From JAVZJR01 sp037447235 (GTDB lineage: Archaea > Micrarchaeota > Micrarchaeia > Anstonellales > Bilamarchaeaceae), in contig JBBIHC010000003.1 of NCBI GenBank assembly GCA_037447235.1, positions 24,806-88,805 on the forward strand: a DNA stretch of 64,000 bases, read 5' to 3'. Made by a program: the position numbers and the translations under genes. The notes under the pieces were generated by a model, which saw only the letters and a list, made by a program, of their open reading frames with translations, searched no databases and had not been told where the DNA came from. Each line of letters begins with the position of its first letter. Positions within the stretch are counted from its first letter, which is position 1. Positions 1-6,546 of this stretch are shown one piece after another.

Positions 1-7
1 TCTTCCA

Positions 8-604
8 TCATATGACCTCGACATATATCTTCTCTGCGATTCCCCTGCCTATGGCAATCTCGCAGCCCCTTGCGCGCAACTTTATCGGGCAGCCATATTT
101 TGACATCTGCAAGACTTCGACAACGGTGCCTTCTGTAAGACCAAGCTCCATCACCCTTATCAACGCCTCCCTGCCGCCTGCGATGTATGCAATTCTTCCT
201 TTCTGGCCTGCGTGCAGGCTGCAGAGCGGTTTTGCGGTTTTTGCAGAAGCAGCCATTTCAAAAGCGCGCTCAGCCTCTTTTGAGAGTGCGTGTTCAAGCG
301 CGCAAGCGTCCTTATGCGCCTTTCTCCTTCCCAGACCGAACTTGATAAGGAAATCCTCGAGCAGACGATGCTTCCTGAGCATAGCTTTCCCGGCATCTTC
401 GCCTTTATCCGTAAGAACCGCGCCCTTGTAGGGGACAACTTCCACGAAGCCCATGCGCTCAAGCTTTTTCAGCATCTCGCTCACGCTTGCAGGCGAAACC
501 GAAAGCTCCCTCGCGATGCCTGTTGTTGTTATCTTCTCGCCCTTCTGCTTTTTCCTGTACATTATTTCAAGATATTCCTCAATCTGCCTTCTTTCAAGCG
601 CCAT
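8..604 (-). CDS. DtxR/MntR-family metal-dependent transcriptional repressor
   Basis: About 198 residues. An N-terminal winged helix-turn-helix (residues ~1-65, including ITTTGIARELSVSPASVSEM) is followed by a dimerisation and metal-binding helical region, then a C-terminal FeoA/SH3-like domain (~125-198) rich in small residues and ending IYVEVI. This is the usual DtxR/IdeR/MntR layout. Such proteins bind Fe2+ or Mn2+ and repress metal uptake genes. In-frame ATGs exist at 604, 619 and further upstream. I chose 604 because a TATA-like element (626-635, minus strand) lies about 26 nt upstream, which fits leaderless transcription, and because the ATG at 619 falls inside the perfect palindrome at 611-626. 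That palindrome suggests autorepression. The metal and the regulon cannot be told from the sequence. Confidence 0.85.
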   Translation of the reverse strand: MALERRQIEEYLEIMYRKKQKGEKITTTGIARELSVSPASVSEMLKKLERMGFVEVVPYKGAVLTDKGEDAGKAMLRKHRLLEDFLIKFGLGRRKAHKDACALEHALSKEAERAFEMAASAKTAKPLCSLHAGQKGRIAYIAGGREALIRVMELGLTEGTVVEVLQMSKYGCPIKLRARGCEIAIGRGIAEKIYVEVI

Positions 605-610
605 AAAATG

Positions 611-626
611 TTTAGGCATGCCTAAA
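611..626. promoter_or_regulatory. Palindromic operator, probably for the adjacent DtxR-family repressor
   Basis: TTTAGGCATGCCTAAA is a perfect 16-bp inverted repeat. It resembles DtxR/IdeR-type operators (TTAGG...CCTAA half-sites). It lies between the TATA-like element (626-635) and the start of the DtxR-family gene at 604, where bound repressor would block transcription. Autoregulation is inferred from position and half-site sequence. Confidence 0.7.
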
Positions 627-676
627 TTTAATAAATGTAACGGAAGGGCAGAGATGCGGAAGCTATAAAAACATAG

Positions 677-859
677 GCGCCAAGTTATATGTACGGCCTT
701 CCGTATAATTTTTTTGACAAGTATGCTGTGCGGAAGTACAGATTCCACGGAATATCGCACAAGTATGTATCAGGAAGGGCTGATGAAATCCTTGGAAAGA
801 AAAAATCTGACCTGATAACCTGCCATCTTGGGGCAGGCTCGAGCATAATAGTTGCTTGA
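677..859 (+). pseudogene. ackA: Acetate kinase (AckA) internal fragment, gene remnant
   Basis: An open stretch of about 60 codons reads APSYMYGLPYNFFDKYAV, then RKYRFHGISHKYVSGRADEI, then DLITCHLGAGSSI. This matches the acetate kinase core around the conserved FHGxSHKYV and CHLGxGxS motifs. It is preceded in frame by a stop (674-676) and ended by TGA at 857-859. The roughly 150 residues that normally precede it and about 200 that follow are missing, so no active kinase can be made. The upstream part is replaced by the DtxR-family gene. Downstream, no AckA homology can be seen in any frame. Acetate kinase interconverts acetate + ATP and acetyl phosphate. This appears to be decayed remains of it. 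Confidence 0.8.
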
Positions 860-1072
860 GCTCCAGTGGAAGCCCTCAATCTTAATTGGCTCCTTCGCGA
901 AGTTCTTCCTTGCCTCGCTTTCCGAGCTTATTATGTATGCTGATGCGCCGTCAACGGTATTAAGCGCGCTTTTCACCCTTGTCGGCCATGCAAGGAACCC
1001 CATAAAAGCCATGCAGGCAAGAAATATAAGCGTTTCGGGTTTTTCGGCAAATGCTCCGCAACGCGCATCCAT
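770..1072 (-). CDS. Hypothetical small membrane protein, doubtful
   Basis: A 100-codon reading frame with one hydrophobic helix near the N-terminus (LIFLACMAFMGFLAW, residues ~16-31) and a polar tail. Its last third lies antisense to the acetate kinase remnant, so the 3' end may be an accidental extension. I do not recognise the family. A weak TATA-like stretch lies at about 1097-1115 on the minus strand. The reading frame is the only long one in 860-1128, and its composition is protein-like, but it could be spurious. Confidence 0.35.
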   Translation of the reverse strand: MDARCGAFAEKPETLIFLACMAFMGFLAWPTRVKSALNTVDGASAYIISSESEARKNFAKEPIKIEGFHWSSSNYYARACPKMAGYQVRFFLSKDFISPS

Positions 1073-1128
1073 TCTTAAATCGCTTTTTAAATGTTTTCAA
1101 AGTTATTAGAATAAAAGAGGTGTAGAAT

Positions 1129-1833
1129 ATGTATGGAGTGTCACCGCAGGCTTATGACAGAGCGATAACCGTCTTCAGCCCGGACGGCAGGCTGTTTCAG
1201 GTTGAGTATGCCAAAGAGGCGGTAAAAAGAGGCGCAACCGCGATAGGGATATGCGCAAAAGACAGCGTGGTCTTTGTCGCATCAAAGGCAATCCATTCAA
1301 AACTCATAGTAACCGGCTCTCTAAAAAAGATTTTTGAAGTTGACGAGCATGTCGCGGTAACTGCAAGCGGGCTGATCGCGGACGCAAGAAGGCTGGTGGA
1401 AACCGCAAGGGTGGAAGCGCAGCGCCACAGGATAACCTATAATGAGCCGGCTTCTGTTGAGACGATTGCCAAGAGCGTCGGCGACCTGCTGCAGATTTAC
1501 ACGCAATACGGCGGCATAAGGCCGTTCGGCGTTTCCCTGCTTATAGGCGGCGTGGATGCGAGCAAAAAGCCGGAATTGTATGAAGCCGAGCCAAGCGGTG
1601 CGATGACTGCTTATCATGCGGATTCCATAGGCTCGGCAAAAAAAGAGGTTGACGAGTACATGGAAAAAAAATACAGGCAGGACATGACGACCGAAGAGGC
1701 GATAAAACTTGCTGTTGACGCCCTAAAAAAGACAGAAGAAGGCAGCACAAACCTTGAAATCGCATACATCCCGGTAAGCACTGCAAAATACACGCCATTA
1801 AGCGAAAAGGAAATAGCAAAATACCTCAAATAA
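1129..1833 (+). CDS. psmA: 20S proteasome alpha subunit
   Basis: 234 residues, the typical length for archaeal PsmA. The N-terminus carries the alpha-subunit signature: YDRAITVFSPDGRLFQVEYA, followed by KEAVKRGATAIGI. There is no catalytic N-terminal Thr, as expected for alpha subunits. Seven copies form the outer ring that gates entry to the beta chamber. The start is supported by a GAGGTG ribosome-binding site about 7 nt upstream and by a TATA-like TTTTTAAAT at ~1083-1091. The beta subunit gene is not in this window. It runs convergently with pyrH, with only 2 nt between the stop codons. Confidence 0.97.
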   Translation: MYGVSPQAYDRAITVFSPDGRLFQVEYAKEAVKRGATAIGICAKDSVVFVASKAIHSKLIVTGSLKKIFEVDEHVAVTASGLIADARRLVETARVEAQRHRITYNEPASVETIAKSVGDLLQIYTQYGGIRPFGVSLLIGGVDASKKPELYEAEPSGAMTAYHADSIGSAKKEVDEYMEKKYRQDMTTEEAIKLAVDALKKTEEGSTNLEIAYIPVSTAKYTPLSEKEIAKYLK

Positions 1834-1835
1834 AG

Positions 1836-2513
1836 CTATTGGCTGACGACAGTGCCGCTGTGTTTTTTTCCTTTTATTGCGCTTTCTATTTCCTTCATGT
1901 CCTTTGAGACAAAATGAGCCTCTATCCTGCTCCTGCCAAGCAGCCGGCAGGCGAGCATGTCAAAAACGAAATTAGTGCCGGCCAGCCTCCTGTCTGAAGC
2001 GGCGCCGAGTGCTGCAAGCTCATCGTAGGTCATTCTCTCAAATTTTCTGGCATTCGGGTTTTTCCGCGGATCGCTGTCGTAAATGCCGCTGATGCTGCTT
2101 ATGTTAACCAGCCTTTTCGCGCCCATCGCCTCAGCAAGCAGGACTGCATCGGTGTCCGTGGTTATGCCGGGGATGGTGCCGCCCATGACGATGACCCGCG
2201 ACGAGCACGCGGCTTTTTTTGCATCAGTGAAATCAGTAAGCACGGCCGGATGGGCTATGTCGCGCATCGCCTCAAGCAAAAGAAGCGCGTTTTGCCTTGT
2301 TGACATTATCGCTATTTCATCGGCATTGAACTCAGATGCACCAAGCTCGCGGGCAGCTGCCGCATAGAGCCTTGCTACGCTGCCGCCTCCCGCAACGATT
2401 CCCAATTTTTCTTCTGATTTCCTGATGATGCCGGCAATGCCGGCGATAAATTTTACATCCGGCCTGCCTTCCGGGTTGACACAGCTTCCGCCGATAGATA
2501 GAACAACTGCCAT
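1836..2513 (-). CDS. pyrH: Uridylate (UMP) kinase, archaeal type
   Basis: 225 residues of the amino-acid kinase fold. The N-terminal VVLSIGGS nucleotide-binding loop, GIVAGGGSVARLY, the GITTDTDAVLLAEAMGA segment and the C-terminal GTVV are those of archaeal UMP kinase. It converts UMP + ATP to UDP for pyrimidine nucleotide synthesis. An AGGTGA ribosome-binding site precedes the ATG at 2513. It is divergent from the fusion kinase gene at 2574. Confidence 0.93.
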   Translation of the reverse strand: MAVVLSIGGSCVNPEGRPDVKFIAGIAGIIRKSEEKLGIVAGGGSVARLYAAAARELGASEFNADEIAIMSTRQNALLLLEAMRDIAHPAVLTDFTDAKKAACSSRVIVMGGTIPGITTDTDAVLLAEAMGAKRLVNISSISGIYDSDPRKNPNARKFERMTYDELAALGAASDRRLAGTNFVFDMLACRLLGRSRIEAHFVSKDMKEIESAIKGKKHSGTVVSQ

Positions 2514-2573
2514 TTATTCACCTGAGTCGTATTAACAATTAAGGTTAAAATTACTTTGCAAGCTTTGTTGATT

Positions 2574-4037
2574 ATGCTTATTATAATATGCGGGCTGCCA
2601 GGAACGGGAAAAAGCACGCTTGCGCGTGAGCTTGCAAGGATATGGAATGCCGAGCACATAAACAGCGACAGCATAAGATTGCGGCTTCTTGAAGAAAGAA
2701 CCTACAGCGAAAAAGAAAAACTGATGGTATACGAACGAATGCTTGAGGAAGCCCGCAAACATCTGAAAAAAGGGGAAAACGCGGTATTAGACGCGACTTT
2801 TTACCGGCAGGCCCTGCGGAACAAGGCAAGGGAGACGGCAGAGGCTGAAAAAAGCGGCTGCATCATGATTGAATGCGTCCTGGCTGAAGAAAAGATAATG
2901 GAACGGATGGAAAAAAGAAAAAATGCCGGGGATGAAAGCGAGGCGACTTTTGAGATTTACAAGAAGGTAAAAAAGGAATATGAGGAAATAAAAGAAAAAC
3001 ACCTGGTCATAGACACAGAAAAACCGCTCGCAGAGCAAACAAAGGAGGCCATGGAGTACGCTAAAAAATTTGGCAGTTACGGCAACTGCATAGAAACCCA
3101 CATATCAAAGATTTACATCGTGGGGGATTTTGCCTACAAGATAAAAAAACCGGTAAAATTCAGCTTCCTTGATTTCTCAACTCCTGAGCTTAGAAGGTTC
3201 TACTGCAGGGAGGAAGTAAGGCTGAACAGAAGGCTTTGCCCTGATGTCTATATCGGGGTTGTTAGGGCGGAGGCGCATTTTGGCGGTTATTTTTTTGAAG
3301 ATGGGCGGCAGCAAGCATCGCAAGCCGAAGATGATGCGGGATGGGAATACGCAGTCAAAATGAAAAGAATGCCTGCTGAAAGGCAAATGGACAAACTGCT
3401 TGAAAAAGGAGAAGTGCAGGCGGAGGACATAAAGAAAATCGCGGCTGTTGTTGCCGATTTTCACAAAAATATCGAAGTAATAAAAGACAAAAAGTACGGC
3501 AACCCTGCCCTCATAAGAAGGCAGGTGGAGGACATAGCGGCCCACAGGAAAACGATGGAGAAAGCGGCAGGCGTGGGAAAGACTATCGATTATGTTCTTG
3601 AAAAATGCGCAAAATTTCACGAAAACAATATTGAACTTTTCAAAAAGCGGCAGAGCGGAGGATTCATAAGGGAATGCCACGGTGACCTTCATTCCGCGAA
3701 TATAATAATCGCGGACAAGATTTACATATTTGACTGCATTGAATTCAATCCCGACTTCAGAAACATAGATGTGGCAAGCGAAATAGCCTTCATGGCAATG
3801 GACCTTGACGCCTATGGAAGGAATGATCTGGCTGGGCTTTTTGTAAGAGAGTACCTAAGACGCTCAAATGACGATGACGCATTGCGGCTTCTTGATTATT
3901 ACAAGTGTTATCGTGCAAATGTCAGGGCAAAGGTCGCGGCGATAGAATGCGCGCAGGGGCAGAATGCGAATTCAAAGGAGAAGATTGTAAAATACGCGGG
4001 ACTGATGGAAGAGTACGCAAGAAAACTTATTGCCTGA
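2574..4037 (+). CDS. P-loop kinase fused to an aminoglycoside-phosphotransferase-like kinase domain
   Basis: About 487 residues with two domains. Residues ~1-155 are a small-molecule kinase of the COG0645 type, with Walker A GLPGTGKS at 7-14. Residues ~165-487 resemble the COG2187/APH-like family: ETHISKIYIVGDFAYKIKKP near its start, then the Brenner-type HGDLHSANIII and a DCIEFN metal-binding motif. Known bacterial proteins carry these two domains in the opposite order (APH-like first). The substrate is unknown. A TTG codon 18 nt upstream (2556) is in frame, but ATG 2574 starts directly at the beta strand before the P-loop. The gene ends one base before the convergent taw1 stop. Confidence 0.85.
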   Translation: MLIIICGLPGTGKSTLARELARIWNAEHINSDSIRLRLLEERTYSEKEKLMVYERMLEEARKHLKKGENAVLDATFYRQALRNKARETAEAEKSGCIMIECVLAEEKIMERMEKRKNAGDESEATFEIYKKVKKEYEEIKEKHLVIDTEKPLAEQTKEAMEYAKKFGSYGNCIETHISKIYIVGDFAYKIKKPVKFSFLDFSTPELRRFYCREEVRLNRRLCPDVYIGVVRAEAHFGGYFFEDGRQQASQAEDDAGWEYAVKMKRMPAERQMDKLLEKGEVQAEDIKKIAAVVADFHKNIEVIKDKKYGNPALIRRQVEDIAAHRKTMEKAAGVGKTIDYVLEKCAKFHENNIELFKKRQSGGFIRECHGDLHSANIIIADKIYIFDCIEFNPDFRNIDVASEIAFMAMDLDAYGRNDLAGLFVREYLRRSNDDDALRLLDYYKCYRANVRAKVAAIECAQGQNANSKEKIVKYAGLMEEYARKLIA

Positions 4038-5015
4038 TTACGGCTTTTTTATTATGTTATCTATCCTGCTTCCTTTTCTTTTCAGCAAGACAATACGCGA
4101 AGCCGCATCCTCAGAAACCCGGGCATAAGACGGAAGCTTTTCAAGCAGGGAAGAAGCAAACTGCCTGACATATGCATGGGATGGCATATTCTCCTCCTTC
4201 AGCCGCTTTCTTGAGTTGCCAAGAAACATATACGCCTTTATTTCAATAAAAGCGGGCTCTGCGCCCTCAAGCATTTTCGCAAATGCCTCTTTCGCCTCTT
4301 CGGAATCGTTCACGCCCTTTATCAATGTAAGCCTGACCACGGTCCTGCACTTTAGCTTCTTCAACAGTGAAAGGCTCTTCCGCAGCCTTTTCCAGCCGTC
4401 AGCATATGCCGGGCGATTGAGCCTCCTGAAGCTTTTTTCATCCCACGCATTAAGCGAGATGTATAGCTGCGTGGGCAGGCATTTTTTCCTTGCAAGCCCC
4501 TGAAGGCGCTTCGGCTCCTGGCCGTTTGTAACAAGAAAAATGCTCCTGACCTCCTTATGTTTTCTAAGTTCTTTTATCAAGTCGCAGATAAAGGGGTATA
4601 TGGTTGGCTCTCCGGAAAGCGATATCGCCCAGTGGGAGGGGAAAAGCCTGTAGCCCTCATCATAAAACTTTTTGTCAGTTTCTGAAAAACCTCCAAAACC
4701 GCTCAACAATTTTTTTCTTGCTTCCACAATGCCGCCTACTATGTCTGCCGGCGCATCAGGCTCCATTTCTTCAAAAGCGGCCTTTTTCATCCACTCCGCC
4801 GGCCTCCAGCAATGCACGCAGCTCTGCTGGCACCACAAAAACGCCGGGCTCATCTGCGCGCAGCGATGGCAGTCTATGCCGTAAAACTTCTGCTTGTAGC
4901 AGACGCCTTCTCCGCGCAGCGCTTTTTTTGTCCAGCTGCATATCTGGACCGCTGAATGCCTGCCAGCGAGTCGGTATTGGGCCCTAAGAAAGCGCCTTAT
5001 CACTTCAGTTTCCAT
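4038..5015 (-). CDS. taw1: tRNA 4-demethylwyosine synthase (radical SAM)
   Basis: 325 residues. The radical SAM motif CQQSCVHC (CxxxCxxC) lies near residue 60, preceded by further Cys residues (CYKQKFYGIDCHRC) that fit the second iron-sulfur cluster of Taw1/TYW1. Downstream are ISLSGEPTIYP, SIFLVTNGQ, LYISLNAWD and ADGWKRLRKSLSLL. Taw1 condenses N1-methylguanosine-37 of tRNA-Phe with pyruvate to form the tricyclic wyosine base. Other genes of the pathway (taw2, taw3, trm5) are not seen here. Confidence 0.93.
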   Translation of the reverse strand: METEVIRRFLRAQYRLAGRHSAVQICSWTKKALRGEGVCYKQKFYGIDCHRCAQMSPAFLWCQQSCVHCWRPAEWMKKAAFEEMEPDAPADIVGGIVEARKKLLSGFGGFSETDKKFYDEGYRLFPSHWAISLSGEPTIYPFICDLIKELRKHKEVRSIFLVTNGQEPKRLQGLARKKCLPTQLYISLNAWDEKSFRRLNRPAYADGWKRLRKSLSLLKKLKCRTVVRLTLIKGVNDSEEAKEAFAKMLEGAEPAFIEIKAYMFLGNSRKRLKEENMPSHAYVRQFASSLLEKLPSYARVSEDAASRIVLLKRKGSRIDNIIKKP

Positions 5016-5017
5016 AA

Positions 5018-5728
5018 TCAGCCCACTGGAGCAGGATTTACCTTTATATGGCCCTTGAGGTCCGGGTAATTAAGCGAAAAGAAATCGCATTCAAATGCCT
5101 TTGACATGAGCGTGGTGGCATTTTTTCCAGGACTTATCATCTGGCTGTCAAAAAGGCCGGCGCAGGTTGCCGAGCGAGGATAGGCGCCCCGGTTCACCCA
5201 CACTATGGTATCCCCGACATTGACTTCAAGCGAGGATGGTTCATATGAAAAATCTTTTATGAGGACCGTGTATGTAGCCGGCTCGTAGTTTTTTGTTGTG
5301 GAAGAAACTTCAAAGTGCAGCGAGCGGTATACCCTCGGAACATAAGAGGAGCCGTCATTATGCACCAATTCTACGTATAACGTATGCTCTCCAAGAGGGA
5401 CATTCTCAAATGTATACGATTTTCCGTAAACGTGCATCGGCGGGCCGCCGTCCAGCACAAAAACAAAATGGCCCTCGCCGAACTTCTTTTCGCCCCCGAT
5501 TTTTATGACGAAATTCGTCGTGCTCAGTATAACCGAAACCGGGCCGCCGCTGCCTGAGACATCTATAACCTCGTCTTCCTCCGGGGCGATTATCACGAAA
5601 GACGGCTGGACGACTGGCTGCGTCTTGTTTTCTGCCATGCTTCCGCCATCTGCCCCCTGGGGCGCCTGCTCAAAACAGCCAAGCAGCAAAAATGATGCCG
5701 TCAGAAACAATAACAAAAATTTATTCAT
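5018..5728 (-). CDS. Lipoprotein with a degenerate cupredoxin-like domain
   Basis: 236 residues. The N-terminal signal ends in a lipobox (FLLLGCFEQ). A middle segment (~55-145) looks beta-rich, and the C-terminal ~90 residues follow the plastocyanin/amicyanin pattern (SLEVNVGDTIVWVNRGAYP, GLFDSQMISPGK, LKGHIKV). The four type-1 copper positions appear substituted: the first His is Arg (AYPRSAT), and the Cys-x-x-His-x-x-Met loop reads SLNYPDL. Two Cys (SATC, FECD) may form a disulfide instead. It was therefore probably derived from a copper protein but is unlikely to carry type-1 copper. The start at 5728 has an AGGTG ribosome-binding site. It is divergent from pcn. Confidence 0.8.
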   Translation of the reverse strand: MNKFLLLFLTASFLLLGCFEQAPQGADGGSMAENKTQPVVQPSFVIIAPEEDEVIDVSGSGGPVSVILSTTNFVIKIGGEKKFGEGHFVFVLDGGPPMHVYGKSYTFENVPLGEHTLYVELVHNDGSSYVPRVYRSLHFEVSSTTKNYEPATYTVLIKDFSYEPSSLEVNVGDTIVWVNRGAYPRSATCAGLFDSQMISPGKNATTLMSKAFECDFFSLNYPDLKGHIKVNPAPVG

Positions 5729-5758
5729 AAACACACCTAAAAAATTATGATGGGCAAG

Positions 5759-5797
5759 ATTTATATTATCTTTTGTTCTATTAGGCTCAAGGTGGGA
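5759..5797 (+). promoter_or_regulatory. Promoter and ribosome-binding site of pcn
   Basis: A TATA-like ATTTATATTATC (5759-5770) and an AAGGTGGG ribosome-binding site just upstream of the ATG at 5800. The same ~70-bp spacer must hold the promoter of the divergent lipoprotein gene. Confidence 0.5.
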
Positions 5798-5799
5798 AA

Positions 5800-6543
5800 A
5801 TGAAACTTGTTGTCGGCAATGCACCAGCATTAAAATCAGCAATAGATGCCATCGTAAGCATCGTTGAAGAGGGCGAATTTGAGATAACAAGCAGCGGGCT
5901 GCAGCTGAAGGCGATGGACCCGTCGCAAATATCAATGGTGTCATTCACGATGCCAAAAACCTCTTTTGAGGAATACAGCATAACGGAAGAGAAGAGGATA
6001 GGCGTCGACATAGGCCAGCTCGCAAGCGTCCTTTCCAGGGGAAAAAGCGGCGAGAAGGTCGAGCTCTCGATAGAAGACGGAAGGCTTGTGGTAAAGTTCT
6101 ATGCCGCAAAAAGAAAAAGGACATTCAAGGTGCCCTTAAGAGAGCCTGGGGAAAAGGTGCAAAGGGAACCGAAAATAGAATTCAAAAACCACGCAATCGT
6201 CAAGGCGGACGCGTTGAAAGAGGTTTTGAAGGACTCAAAGCTGGTCAGTTCGCACATCAGGCTGTCCGTAGCGCCAAAGCAGTTTTTGGCCGAAGTGAGG
6301 GGGGACAATGGCGAGATAAGGGAGGAATTTGAAGAAGGCGGCGATGAAGTCATGGAGATAAAAACCGCGGCAATGGCAAAATCAACATTCCCTCTGCAAT
6401 ATCTTGAGGATATGCTCAAGGCCGCGCCGTCAAACGCTGCGATCAGGATAAATCTTGAAACAGACAAGCCGTTGAAGCTGGAATATGCCATAGAAGGCGC
6501 TTCCGTGGTGTACTATCTGGCGCCGCGCATAGAGACGGAATAG
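5800..6543 (+). CDS. pcn: DNA polymerase sliding clamp (PCNA)
   Basis: 247 residues, the standard PCNA length. Two similar halves are joined by the interdomain segment near FKVPLREPGEK. Recognisable features are ITSSGLQLKAMDPSQISMVSF in domain 1, the late INLETDKPLKLEYAI strand, and the C-terminal YYLAPRIE that contacts PIP-box peptides. It forms the homotrimeric ring that tethers DNA polymerase, ligase and Fen1. The PolB in this window ends in a matching PIP motif. It is transcribed toward rad50, with 3 nt between stop codons. Confidence 0.97.
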   Translation: MKLVVGNAPALKSAIDAIVSIVEEGEFEITSSGLQLKAMDPSQISMVSFTMPKTSFEEYSITEEKRIGVDIGQLASVLSRGKSGEKVELSIEDGRLVVKFYAAKRKRTFKVPLREPGEKVQREPKIEFKNHAIVKADALKEVLKDSKLVSSHIRLSVAPKQFLAEVRGDNGEIREEFEEGGDEVMEIKTAAMAKSTFPLQYLEDMLKAAPSNAAIRINLETDKPLKLEYAIEGASVVYYLAPRIETE

Positions 6544-6546
6544 CGG

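Noticed and set aside
5018..5728. Functional blue-copper electron carrier
   Set aside because: The His, Cys, His and Met copper positions all appear substituted.
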